Source: Dictyobacter arantiisoli (GTDB lineage: Bacteria > Chloroflexota > Ktedonobacteria > Ktedonobacterales > Ktedonobacteraceae). From it: a stretch of 41,154 bases of DNA. The notes beneath the pieces are model-generated. The model worked only from the letters and a program-made list of their open reading frames with translations. It ran no database searches and was not told where the DNA came from. Shown in pieces: positions 24,026 to 36,900 of the stretch. The number at the start of each line of letters is the position of its first letter. The first letter of the stretch is position 1. The stretch covers positions 1 through 41,154 of the forward strand of contig NZ_BIXY01000064.1 in assembly GCF_008326305.1 (NCBI RefSeq), read 5' to 3'. The translations under genes and the position numbers were made by a program.

Positions 24026-27000
24026 AAAGAGATGACAGAGTGCAGACAACAAAAACACAATCACGTCCATTAACTGGAGCACCATCGACAATTGATTTTG
24101 GGTTAATCTTCTTTTCGAGCAACGAGACACCAGATGAGCAAGAAAAATATCGTCTGGTGCTTGACAGTGCGAGATTTGCAGATCAACACGACTTCTCTTC
24201 AATCTGGATACCAGAACGCCACTTCACGGAGGAAGGCAGGCTCTATCCCAGTCCAGCCATTTTACACGCCGCGCTGACAGCTCAGACAGAGCGTATACAG
24301 TTGCGAGCCGGAAGCGTTGTCTTGCCTTTACATAATCCCATTCAAATTGCCGAAGAGTGGGCCATGATCGACAATCTTTCGGGCGGCCGCGTTGGCATTT
24401 CCTTTGCCTCGGGCTGGCATCCTAATGATTTTGTCTTGAATCCAGACAATTACGCGCAACGTAACGCGACCATGTACGCTGGTATCGACATAGTACGAAA
24501 GCTATGGCGCGGAGAAACCATTCAGTCTCGGGCCGGAAACGGGCAGATGGCACAGATTCGTATCTATCCCACTCCCTTGCAACGTGAACTGCCATTTTGG
24601 ATTACGGCCGCTGGCAATCCCAAAACCTTCGCAACCGCTGGTGAAATTGGGGCAAATCTGTTGACGCATATGTATAACCAGAGCGTTGAAGAACTGGCGG
24701 AGAAGATCCAAATCTACCGGCATGCACGCGCACAACATGGTTATGATCCAGCAACAGGTCAAGTTTCTGTGATGCTCCATACTTTTGTGGGAACAGATGA
24801 AGAGACAGTTCGAAAACAGCTCCAGGGCCCTTTCTGTGCCTATCTCCGCTCAGCTACCCATTTACTCGATGCGATAGCTTACAGTCGTGGACAAAAAATC
24901 GATCTAAGTACACTCACCTCGGAGGATCTCGATGAGTATCTCCTCTTCGTCTTTGAACGTCTCATCTCCGATCGCCGTGTACTCTTTGGCACGCCAGATA
25001 GTTGTCTTGATCTGGTGCTGCAGTTACAGGCCAGTGGAGTCAACGAGATAGCCTGCCAGATGGATTTCGGAGTTAAGACAGATCTTGTTCTCAACAGTCT
25101 GCCACATCTTACCCGCTTAAAAGAGCAAGCGAATTCGACCACACGCAAGCACGAACAGAACAATATTGCCATCGTGAAGAGGCTGTCTTCAGAGCCACAG
25201 ACGCAAATCACAACCCGGTTTCCTTCCCACGTTTCTCCGGCAGAATTACCAACATCTGAACTGGCCAGGATACAGCAACGTTGTCATGAGTATCTGGCAC
25301 CGGCGAAACTCTATCAGCTGCTGGAGCAGTATGGTGTGCAATTGAGTGGTACATATCAAGCCATCAGCGATATCTGGTACACCAGTAATGAAGCACTCGG
25401 TATCATTAATACAGCTGAACAAGCTGACGAAATAAACACGCTGTATCAATTGCCTCCAGCGCTTTTGGATACCTGTTGCCTTCTCCTCCTGGCTACGCTC
25501 CCCTTAGAATTATTTAGTACAACAAATGCATTCTATCTGCCTGGCGGCATGGGTGATCTCTACATTCATCAGCCTATTCCCAAACATCTCTGGAGCCATG
25601 CCCACTTAACTACGCCTCTGACAAGCGAGGGCGAACAAACAATCATAGGTGATGTGACACTGTATACAGATAATGGAATCTGTATCGCAGAGATACATGG
25701 ACTCCAATTACAGCGTGTTGAGCTTGCAGGCTCTCCATTGCTTCCAACGCTGCCAGCATCAACGCTGAAAAATCTCCTCTACAGCCTACAATGGGAAGAG
25801 ATGGCCCTCCCCATACAGACAGTGACAACAGAAAAGACTCAAGCAGCAACCTGGCTCATCTTCACAGATCAACAGGAAGTTGGGACACAACTCACAAGCC
25901 GCTTACAAACGCGTGGTGACCGCTGTGTCCTTGTTACTAAAGGGAATGTCTTTGCACGGCACTCCAAAGATCGCTATCAGATACAGGCAGCGTCATCAAC
26001 TGACCTTCAATTGCTACTGGATGAGCAAAAAAATACAGCTTTCGATCATATCGTACACCTCTGGAGCCTGGATGAACTATCACAGGAAACACAGACCGCT
26101 GACGAGCTTCTTGCCAGCCAGCAATTGAATCTCGGCAGTGTGCTACATATCATTCAAGCGACACTTACTCAAAATAGTGCTCAACTGCCCAAACTCTGGC
26201 TCATTACACGCGGTGCTCAACCAGTTGTCTCCAATGATCCTCTACCTGCAATCGCACAAGCGTCCCTATGGGGGCTGGGCAAGACCTGCGCGATGGAACA
26301 CCCTGAGTTGTGGGGGGGACTTATTGATCTCGATCCTCATACGTCCGCCTTCACATCTGCTGAATACCTGCTTGAACATATTCATGCAACACAACATGAG
26401 AATCAACTGGCATTTCGTAACAATCGTAGTTATGTTGCCCGTCTGGTTCGCAATTCATCACTTCCATCTCCGCTGACGCTCACCATTCGCGAGGACTCCA
26501 GCTATCTTATCACTGGTGGTTTAAGTGGTTTAGGGCTTGCTACTGCGCATTGGTTAATTGACAATGGCGCACGCTATCTCGTTTTACTCGGTCGTACATC
26601 ACTTCAGGTACAAGAAAAAAGGGAACAGCATCTTTCAATTGAGACACACAAAGCTGCCCTGAAAACGCTGGAGGAACGTGGGGCCTCTATTCATTATATC
26701 GCTGCTGATGTTGCTAGCACTGACCAGGTGCAGTCAGCCTTTAAAGAGCTAGACACCCAGGACTTCCCTCCAGTGCGTGGGATTCTGCATGCTGCATCTG
26801 TCTGGCAAGATAAGCAGAGTCAGTCGCTCGTACGACCATTAGCAACGATTTCAACCAGAGATCTCAGTGAAGTATTACGTCCCAAAGTAGGTGGCGCATG
26901 GAATCTGATGCAGATACTCAAACATGTACCGCTCGACTTCTTTATCTCATTCTCTTCAGGGGCATCGCTGCTGGGTTCTGCGTCACAAGGGAACTACGCT

Positions 27001-27936
27001 GCCGCAGGAGAATTTCTGGATATTCTAGCAGCCTATCAGCGTATGCAAGGTCAGCCTGCCTTGAGTATTGACTGGGGTGCAATTGCCGATGTGGGCTTTG
27101 GTGCAACCCCAGAAGGGCAACATGTCCACGCTTACTGGGAGAAACGTGGTATTCAACGTCTTACGCCACAAGTAGTATTCGAGGCACTGGAGCAACTCAT
27201 TCCACAGGCGTCCAGTCGCGTCGGCGTCATGAAAATGGATTGGGGACTTCTCACTGAGAGCTATCCTCATCTGGCGAACCTGCCGTTGCTCAGTCATCTC
27301 ATCAATACACAAGAAGATACGCTCCCAGATACGCAACACGCACATTCGCCAACAACGCTGTCACTCGATCAGGTGCTGGCGGCATCGCCACAACAACGCT
27401 ATCAACTTATTGCAGATCATCTTGTTCTACAAGTGGCTCATGTGCTACAGCTTCCACAGAACCACCAGCTTGATCCCGAACAATCACTCGCCACACTCGG
27501 CCTGGATTCGTTAATGGCTCTTGAGCTCAAACACCAACTTGACTTCGAATTTACTATCCATATATCCGTTGTGACTCTGTTACAAGGACCCAGCATAGCC
27601 CAACTCACGATGCATATCCTTACGCAACTTGCTGAAAAAGAGCAGACACAGTCAACCACAATCGCGGCCAGTCCAGAAACAATCACTGCTGATACAACGA
27701 TGGTCACTGCTGATACAGCCCTTACCCAGCAACAACAAGAACACCTTCTCCTACAACTTGATCAGCAAGCACAACAGAGTGTTGCCGAACTTGTCCAAAA
27801 CCTCCTTTCGACAACACCACAACCAGTCATTGAAAATTCAATCAATCAGCAGCAAACGCAACAATTGGATCAGCTCACCGATGAACAGATCACACTCTTA
27901 CTTCAGCAAATTGCCAGCGGAGGAAACAAGGCATAA
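24022..27936 (+). CDS. LLM-DH(C-half)-KR-ACP polyketide synthase protein
   Basis: This processes the chain extended by the previous protein. The luciferase-like FMN monooxygenase domain (about 24-371; IWIPERHF, SVVLPLHNP, SFASGWHPNDF) belongs to the MupA/Atu3671-like group. The C-terminal hotdog of a PKS dehydratase follows (about 408-566), with Asp483 in PPALLDTCC. Its GYGPAF-like motif is degenerate (QLSGTYQ). Next come a structural KR subdomain (about 585-800), the catalytic KR (827-1010; GGLSGLG, Lys955, Ser979, Tyr992) and an ACP (about 1125-1200, Ser1163 in GLDSLMAL). A Gln-rich tail probably docks to the NRPS. There is no ER or methyltransferase. The LLM sits where the linker between the two DH hotdogs should be. 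The gene overlaps its neighbours by 4 bases (ATGA) and 1 base (TAATG), so translation is coupled. Confidence 0.92.
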   Translation: MKRDDRVQTTKTQSRPLTGAPSTIDFGLIFFSSNETPDEQEKYRLVLDSARFADQHDFSSIWIPERHFTEEGRLYPSPAILHAALTAQTERIQLRAGSVVLPLHNPIQIAEEWAMIDNLSGGRVGISFASGWHPNDFVLNPDNYAQRNATMYAGIDIVRKLWRGETIQSRAGNGQMAQIRIYPTPLQRELPFWITAAGNPKTFATAGEIGANLLTHMYNQSVEELAEKIQIYRHARAQHGYDPATGQVSVMLHTFVGTDEETVRKQLQGPFCAYLRSATHLLDAIAYSRGQKIDLSTLTSEDLDEYLLFVFERLISDRRVLFGTPDSCLDLVLQLQASGVNEIACQMDFGVKTDLVLNSLPHLTRLKEQANSTTRKHEQNNIAIVKRLSSEPQTQITTRFPSHVSPAELPTSELARIQQRCHEYLAPAKLYQLLEQYGVQLSGTYQAISDIWYTSNEALGIINTAEQADEINTLYQLPPALLDTCCLLLLATLPLELFSTTNAFYLPGGMGDLYIHQPIPKHLWSHAHLTTPLTSEGEQTIIGDVTLYTDNGICIAEIHGLQLQRVELAGSPLLPTLPASTLKNLLYSLQWEEMALPIQTVTTEKTQAATWLIFTDQQEVGTQLTSRLQTRGDRCVLVTKGNVFARHSKDRYQIQAASSTDLQLLLDEQKNTAFDHIVHLWSLDELSQETQTADELLASQQLNLGSVLHIIQATLTQNSAQLPKLWLITRGAQPVVSNDPLPAIAQASLWGLGKTCAMEHPELWGGLIDLDPHTSAFTSAEYLLEHIHATQHENQLAFRNNRSYVARLVRNSSLPSPLTLTIREDSSYLITGGLSGLGLATAHWLIDNGARYLVLLGRTSLQVQEKREQHLSIETHKAALKTLEERGASIHYIAADVASTDQVQSAFKELDTQDFPPVRGILHAASVWQDKQSQSLVRPLATISTRDLSEVLRPKVGGAWNLMQILKHVPLDFFISFSSGASLLGSASQGNYAAAGEFLDILAAYQRMQGQPALSIDWGAIADVGFGATPEGQHVHAYWEKRGIQRLTPQVVFEALEQLIPQASSRVGVMKMDWGLLTESYPHLANLPLLSHLINTQEDTLPDTQHAHSPTTLSLDQVLAASPQQRYQLIADHLVLQVAHVLQLPQNHQLDPEQSLATLGLDSLMALELKHQLDFEFTIHISVVTLLQGPSIAQLTMHILTQLAEKEQTQSTTIAASPETITADTTMVTADTALTQQQQEHLLLQLDQQAQQSVAELVQNLLSTTPQPVIENSINQQQTQQLDQLTDEQITLLLQQIASGGNKA

Positions 27937-30900
27937 TGCAAAATAATGATCTCTTACAGCAACTATCAAGTCTTTCTAGTGATGCACAACGTGCCCTGCT
28001 CACCAGATTAATGCAGGCACAATCTGAGCGGACTGAACGCTGGGAGGCCTTATCATATAATCAACAAGCGCTCTGGTTCCATGCCAACCTGGCGCCTGAT
28101 AGCGCCGCCTACAATCTCCTGTACTCGGTACGTATCTTTGAGGCCATGGATAATGCAATGCTACAGCAAGCATGTCAGCAATTGGCCCGGCGCTATCCTA
28201 TCCTCACAGCAACATTTGCTGTGCATAATGAAAAACCTGCACAACATATCATCGGGCAGCAAGAGATCCCTATCCAGGAGGTCGATGCGATGGCATGGGA
28301 TAGTGATACATTGCAACAGGAAATTGTCACCATGAGCAATCAAACGATTGATCTGGCGCAAGGGCCCCTCTTCCGCGTTGTGCTCTTTCGAGACAGTTCC
28401 CATGAAACGATTCTGGCATTTATCGCACATCACATTATTGTCGACTTCTGGGCTTTCAATATTCTCATTGATGAGCTCTTTACACTCTATAACGCGGCTA
28501 AAACGCACAGCACAGTGGCACTACCACCGCTAATGGGACAACATAACGACTATGTCCAATGGCAACAGGCGCTGCTCGCCAGCGCAACTGGTGAGCAACA
28601 CTGGCACTATTGGCAAGAAACTCTCTCTGCGCCTCTACCAGTGCTACATCTGCCAACTGATCATCCCCGTCCTCCAGTACAAACCTATCATGGCTCCTCT
28701 TTTGATCTCACACTGCCTCAAACACTGACACATCGGTTGCGTGCACTCGCCAGCCAGGAAAAGGTTACACCATTCACGCTGTTATTGGCAGGATATCAGA
28801 CGCTTATCTTTCGGTATACCAATCAAAATGATATTCTTATCGGGACTCCTACTTTGGGGCGTAATGAAGCCACGTTTGAACGTCTCATCGATGATGTCAC
28901 CAATCCAGTGATGATTCGCGCCCGCCTGACTACCGGGCATTCTTTTTTACAACTCTTGCGACAAACGCAACAGAACACCTTCGATGCATTAGAACATCAA
29001 GATTATCCATTTCCTCTGCTTGTCGAACGCTTACAGCCTGAACGTAATCTCAGCTACCCTCCTCTCTACCAGACAGCCTTTACCTGGGATAAACCACGCC
29101 GCCGTACCGGTGCTACGTTGGCCTTCGAAACATTTATGTATGGTCAGCAAGGAACACTATTTGATCTCGCACTCAGTATATTCGAGCTCGATAATGAACT
29201 GGTGGCTGGCTTTCGTTACAATACTGATCTCTTTGAGTCTGAAACGATTGAACGACTGGCAAACCATTTTCTCGTTCTGCTGGAAGCAATTGTGGCACAA
29301 CCTGATCAGCTCATTCGACATCTCCCTTTGTTGACACAACAAGAACAGCTACAGACTGTGCTGGACCGAAATCGCACAGACACGCCACCCTCCCATGCTC
29401 GATCTATTCAGCAACTGATCGCAGAACAGGCACACAGCACCCCCGATGCGCTGGCACTGGTATGCACAGAAACCGCACTTACCTATCGCGATCTCAACGA
29501 ACGTGCCAATCAACTTGCTCATTACTTACGGCGAGAAGGCATAGGACCTGATATTTCGGTTGGGGTTTGTCTGGAGCGTTCATCTGAACTTATTATTATT
29601 TTGCTTGCTATTCTTAAGGCAGGTGGCTCCTATATTCCGCTAGATCCACACTATCCAGTGGAACGCATCGCCTGGATGCTTCATGATGCACAACCAGCCA
29701 TGGTGATAACCCAGAAACAGTTGCGAGCACGTATTTCGACACAAGATCACCGTATATGCTGTATCGAAGATATCTGGTCAGAATTTGCCATTGAAGCAAC
29801 AAGCAATCCCACAGAAATAACCGGGGACCAGCATACGGCTTATATCATTTACACCTCCGGGTCAACAGGCCGTCCTAAAGGAGTCATGATTAGCCATCAT
29901 AATGTGCTGAATTTCTTTGTTGGTATGGATGCAACACTCCATGAGGCAGATACCACTGCGTATAAAACCTGGCTTGCCGTTACTAGCATCTCCTTTGATA
30001 TCTCGGTACTCGAACTTTTCTGGACCCTCAGTCGTGGCTTCCAGGTAGTCCTCCAAACTGAAAACATTGCCACAATACCGATTCATCATACGGAGCAGGC
30101 ACAGGCACAACAAGTTCCGACGAAGGATATTGAGTTCAGCCTCTTTTATTTTGCCAATGCCGCTTACGAAGAAGCAGCAGAAGCAGGCTATAAACTTCTC
30201 TTAGAAGGTGCTCAGTTCGCAGACCAACACGGTTTCACCGCTGTCTGGACGCCGGAACGGCACTTTCACGAGTTTGGAGGACTTTATCCCAACCCATCAG
30301 TGATCAGTGCGGCATTAGCGACCTTAACCCAACATATTCACATTCGAGCTGGGAGCATTGTCCTCCCACTGCATCATCCAGTCCGAGTAGCCGAAGAATG
30401 GGCACTTGTTGATCAACTCTCTCACGGTCGCACAGGAGTTGCCTTTGCTTCAGGATGGCACGCGAACGACTTTGCCTTTGCTCCCGAAAAATACGCACAG
30501 CGCAAAGCCATTCTGGCCCGTGATATCGAAACGGTCCGTGCACTCTGGCGCGGTGAAAGTGTCACCGTCCAAAATGGTACAGGGGACTCCGTTGCCATCC
30601 GCACTTTTCCGCGCCCCATTCAAGCCGAATTACCTGTATGGATTACGAGTAGTGGCAACAGAGAGACTTTTCAGTTAGCTGGTGCCAGCGGTGCAAATAT
30701 TCTCACTCATCTGCTTGGTCAAAATCTCAACGAGCTGGCACAGAAAATTGCCGCTTATCATGAAGCCTGGCATCAACATGGACACGATGCTCAGGGTCAA
30801 CAGGGACATGTAACGCTCATGGTCCATACGTTCATTGGCACCGATCTGCAAACGGTCCACGATACAGTGCGTGTGCCTTTTTCAAACTATTTGCGCAGCT

Positions 30901-33900
30901 CAGCCGAACTGATGAAATCCCTGGCACAGGGATTGGGCCAGGACATCAATCAGGTAACAGAAGACGATATGAACGCCCTGGTAGCCCAGGCATTCGATCG
31001 TTATGTTGGCACGAGCGGATTAATGGGAACCGTGGAAAGCTGCCTACCTATAGTAGAACAAATTAAAGCTCTTGGGGTTGATGAAATTGCCTGTTTGATC
31101 GATTTTGGGGTTGCGGCTGATGATGTTCTTGGCAGTTTACAGCATCTCGCGGCATTAAAGGAACAGAGCAATTATCTTCCTATCCAGTCACAATATGAAG
31201 AGCTTTCGGTCTCCCAGCAACTCATCAAGTCAGGTGCTTCCTATCTACAATGCACACCATCGCTGATGAATATGCTTTTGCTCCTACCTGAAACTGCCGA
31301 TGCCTTGCGTAATGTACGCCATTTATTACTCGGTGGTGAGGCACTCCCTCTGGCGCTGATTAAAAAGCTCCAAAAGCTGACATCGGCAACGCTTCATAAT
31401 ATGTATGGTCCAACAGAGACGACCATCTGGTCTTCTACCGCTCAACTTCCACCAGATATCTCACGGATTGACCTGGGTCAGCCAATCGCCAATACACAAA
31501 TCTATATCCTGGATGATGAACTTCAACCAGTTCCCACCGGAGTCACAGGTGAACTTTACATTAGTGGTGATGGCGTTGCTCGCGGTTACCTGAATCAACC
31601 AGCATTAACGGCTGAACGGTTTCTTCCCAATCCATGGAGTACAAACGGTCAGGCACGTATGTACCGCACTGGTGATCTGGCCCGTTATCTTGCAAACGGA
31701 ACCCTTGAATACCTTGGGCGCAGCGATCAACAGGTCAAGTTACATGGCTTCCGCATTGAATTGGGTGAAATTGAAACTGTCCTACAAGCGCATCCAATGC
31801 TACAAGAGGCTATCGTGGCCGTGCATACAACAGGCGAGACAGACCCTTATCTGGTTGCATATGTCGTTATACGCGCAGGCACACAGCTAGAAACGGCAAC
31901 CTTACAAGCCTACCTACGCACACGAGTGCCCAATTATATGGTGCCCGCCCTCTTTCTTTCTCTCCCAACGCTCCCCAAAACACCAAACGGCAAAATCGAT
32001 CGTCAGGCGCTACCGGCACCAGAAAATGCCCAGGCTCTCTCATCCACCACATTTGTCGCTCCTACAACCCAACTGCAACTCCAGTTGGCAGAGCAATGGG
32101 CCCAGACTCTCCATCTCACAAATGTGGGCATCACAGATAATTTCTTCAAACTGGGGGGACATTCACTGGCCGCAGTTGAGATAACCACCCACATTCGAGA
32201 TACATTTCAGGTGGTAATCTCTCTGCGTGACTTTTTTGAAATGCCGACCATTACTGCGCTGGCACAACGGATAGAACAGGAACGCGCTCTTACACAGAAC
32301 GAAGACATCCATGCAGCGCTTTTAATACAGCCCCAAAAGCGCGATACGGACACCTTTCTACTCTCATTTGGACAACTCCGCCTCTGGCTCTTAAATCAAT
32401 TAGAACCTGAAGATGTATCCTATCTCCTTCCTATCGCTATACAACTTAACGGAAAACTGCATATTCAAGCGCTCATACAAAGCCTGAATTCAGTCATACA
32501 GCGCCACGAATTACTGCGAACGGTCTTCACAACTGACCACGATGAGCCAGTGCAACGTATTTTGCCTCACCTCACGCTCCCGATCAACGTTGTTGATCTG
32601 AGTACACTCCCTCCTCAAGCAAGACAACATACGCTAGCAACGCTTTCACAACAAGAGTCGCGGCTCCCCTTCGATCTGGAACAGGGACCGCTTCTGAGAG
32701 CTCATTTACTACGCATCAATAAGCAAGAACATATATTGCTCTTTACCATGCACCATATCATCTCGGATGGTCAAAAATCCGCCGATATCTTGATGCAGGA
32801 ACTTTCTATCTACTATCGAGCCAGGCTGACTGGACAATCTGCTACGCTTCCTGCCCTTCCCATTCAGTATGCTGATTATTCTGTCTGGCAACGTCAACAG
32901 CTACACGCTACGCTGTTAGAGAAACAGCTTTCTTACTGGCGTCAACAATTAGCTGGCAGTCCAACATTGCTTGAATTGCCTACCGATTATCCTCGTCCAG
33001 CAATTCAAACGTCGGTTGGTGCCCGCGAGGTCATTGTATTTCCACGCCTACTCACCCAACAACTTCAAGCGTTTAGCCAGCACTATAATGGAACACTCTT
33101 TATAACCTTATTGGCTGCCTTTCAAGTCTTGCTCATGCGTTATAGCAGGCAACAAGATATTGCCATTGGTACCCCTAGCACGAATCGTGGAGTGGCCGAA
33201 CTTCAGGGCTTAATTGGATTTTTTGTCAACACGCTAGTCATACGCACAAATCCAGGCAATAATCCCAGCTTTCTGCAACTCGTAACACAGGTGAAAGAAA
33301 CAGTACTACAAGCATATGAAAACCAGGATATCCCCTTCGAACAACTCGTTGATGCATTAGAAGTTGAACGTTCTCTTAGCTATACCCCTCTCTTTCAAGT
33401 TCTTTTCGCCCAACAAAATACTGCTGATGCACGCTTACAGCTTGATTTACCAGATATAACCTGGACGCGACTCAACCTTGCATCAACGACGACAAAGTTC
33501 GATCTTAGCGTCATGATTACAGAGCAAGCAGAAGGGGTACTCGTAGAATTTGAATATAGTACTGCTTTGTTTCGGGCCGAAACAATCCGGCGTATGCTGG
33601 GCCACTGGCAGGTGCTCTTAGCAGCCATTGTTGAGAAACCTGATCAAAAAATTGCAGAATTGCCTCTCTTGACACCAGACGAGCGCGAGCGTCTTTTAGT
33701 CCCGTGGAATACGACAAACAGTTCTCAAACAGCATTTCTGTCGTTCCATGAACGCTTTGAACAACAGGTGGAGGACACACCCGATGCGATCGCTCTCGTC
33801 TTTGAAGAACACACCCTGACCTATCGCGAGCTTGATCAGCGAACCAATCAACTAGCACGCTGGTTGCGTACTCAGGGTATTGGACCTGAACGCCTGGTCG

Positions 33901-36900
33901 GTGTCTATCAGGAGCGCTCGGTGGAGATGGTAGTGACGTTACTGGCGATTGTGAAAGCAGGAGGTGCCTATGTTCCCCTTGATCCAGAGTATCCAGAGGA
34001 ACGCATTAACTGGATTGTGCAACAGGCTGAGCTTACTCTGCTACTCACCCAGACACGCCTTGCTCAGCGCAATATACGCTGTTCCTGTGAAGTTATCTGT
34101 CTGGATAACGAATACCTTCATTGGACACTGGAAAGCTCCGAGCAACTGAATAACATTAGCTTGCCGGAACATCTGGCCTATGTGATCTATACCTCTGGTT
34201 CTACAGGCAGACCCAAGGGGGTAACCATTTCACGGCGCGGGATCGATAACTTCTTACAAGCGATGAGCACGCAACCAGGGATGACTGCGCGGGATCGACT
34301 CCTGGCGGTGGCAACGATTGCCTTTGATATTGCCGGGATGGACTTGTTCTTACCACTCTGGGTGGGAGCTACAGTCATCGTGAGTGCCCAGGAGGTGAGC
34401 CGGGATGCCCACCTCCTGGCGCAATTGCTGGCAGAACAGGCGATCACGATTATGCAAGCAACCCCTGCGACCTGGCATCTGTTGCTAATGACGGGCTGGC
34501 AAGGATCACCACAGTTAAAGATATTATGTGGAGGAGAAGCCTTTACTCAACGCCTGGCGCAGCAATTAGAGACGCGCAGCGCGTCAATGTGGAACGTGTA
34601 TGGACCAACCGAGACAACAGTCTGGTCTACCGTTCATCGGATCAAGGATGTGAGGACTGAGACGACGATCAGCATTGGTCACCCCATTGGGGGAATGCAA
34701 ACGTTTATCCTGGATGCAAGCCAGAATCCTGTGCCCATCGGTGTGGCAGGTGAACTCTATATGGGTGGAGTAGGTCTGGGACGTGGATATCTCCACCGGG
34801 GAGATCTAACCGCCGAACGCTATGTCCCCCATCCATGGAGTAACAATCCTGGAGCTCGTCTCTATCGGACAGGCGATCTAGCCCGCTACCTGCCTGATGG
34901 CAGCCTGGAGTATCTAGGTCGAATCGATCAGCAGGTCAAGGTCCGTGGATATCGCATTGAATTGGGAGAGATTGAAGCCGCTCTGGGAGCGCATCCAGCT
35001 GTTCAGGAATGTGTGGTATTGGCACGCGAAGATGTGCCCGGCGACAAACGTCTGGTGGCCTATGTTATAGCGCAACCGGGAGAAGCGCTCACTATCAACG
35101 ACCTGCGCACGTCACTGCAAGAACGCTTGCCCGGATATATGCTCCCCGCAGCGTTTGTCTTTCTGGACACAATACCATTGACCCCCAATGGCAAAGTGGA
35201 CCGGCGAGCGCTTCCTGCTCCAGAGCATCTACGACCTGAGCTGGCGGAAACATTTGTGGCACCTGGCAACGAGATAGAAACTACTCTGGCAAGGATCTGG
35301 TCACACCTGTTGCGGATAGAACGCGTTGGGGTGCGCGACAATTTCTTTGCGCTAGGAGGCGACTCCATCCTCAGTATCCAGGTGGTGGCTCGGGCCAGAG
35401 AAGCGGGACTACACCTGACACCCAGACAGCTCTTTCAGTATCAGACGATTGAACAACTGGCGACCATACTTGCAATCCAGACAAATAACTTGCCTGAACT
35501 TGCCTATCAACAAGCTGAAATCACTGCAGAAATTGCGCTCTCGGATTTTCCTCTGGCACAACTGACACAAGAGACCATCGATCAATTGGCGATCGAACCA
35601 GGACAACTCAGTGACATGTATCCACTCTCAGCAGTCCAGGAAGGCATGCTCTTCCATAGTCTCTATGCGCAGACTGCAGGCGTTTATATTGAACAATTCT
35701 CCTGCCTGATTACTGGTCAGCTAGAACAGGAGCTCTTTGCCCAGGCCTGGCAGCACATAGCGATGCAACATGCTGCGCTACGCACCACCTTTCGCTGGGA
35801 GGATGTAGATGAACCATACCAGATTGTCTGGTCACAGATCTCATTACCCATTGAGTCGCATGATTGGCAACACTATACTCCACAGCAACAACAGAACCTG
35901 CTAGAAACATTTCTATCTGATGATCGCGCGCGCAACTTTGATCTACAACAGGCTCCTCTTATGCGTCTGACGTTGCTTCGTCTGGACGGTGAGACAACGC
36001 GGATGATCTGGACATATCACCATCTTCTCTTAGATGGTTGGAGTCTACCACTCATCCTCCAGGGGGTTTTCGATCAATATATCTCTCTGCGTCAGACAAA
36101 AACGCCACACGATGTATCACGTCGCCCATATCGCGACTATATCGCCTGGCTGCGTCAGCAAGATGGCAAAACGGCTGAGGCTTACTGGCGGCAGCAACTC
36201 GCTGGCTTTGAGGCGGCAACGCTATTGGAGATCGCGCCAGCAGTTTCCACTCAAATCAGCTCATCAGAGCCGCTAAGCAAACAATCCTATCAGCATATCC
36301 AACGCCATCTTTCACGCGCACAAACAGCCCTCTGGCGACAGCAAACTCGTCGCCAGCAATTGACCCTCAATACACTCTTCCAGGGTGCATGGAGTATCCT
36401 TCTGGCACGCTATAGTCACCAACGCGATGTCCTGTTTGGAAATGTTGTCTCTGGTCGTCCGCCAACGCTAGCTGGCGTAGAACAAATGGTTGGCTTGTTC
36501 ATCAATACGGTACCTGTGCGGATTCAAATACCAGATCAGCTCAATGCAATAGACTGGCTCCATCAGGTACAGGCTCAACAAGCCGAACAACATCAATACG
36601 AAGTAAGCTCACTGATAGAAATTCAAGGATGGAGTGAAATACCTCGTAATCGTCCCTTCTTTGAAAGCTTGCTGGCATTTGAAAACTATCCGCTCGATGT
36701 GACAAGTCTCGGTCAACAAAGTGAGCTCACCATCACAGAGGTCTCGCTAGCAGAACAGACAAACTATCCATTAGCACTTATGGTCACTGGCACAAGCGAA
36801 CTTACGCTCCAGATCACCTATGATCATCAACGCTTTGCGACCGATGCTATGCAGCGTTTGATGGATCATTTGATAGGAATCATTGAGCAATTCGTGCATA

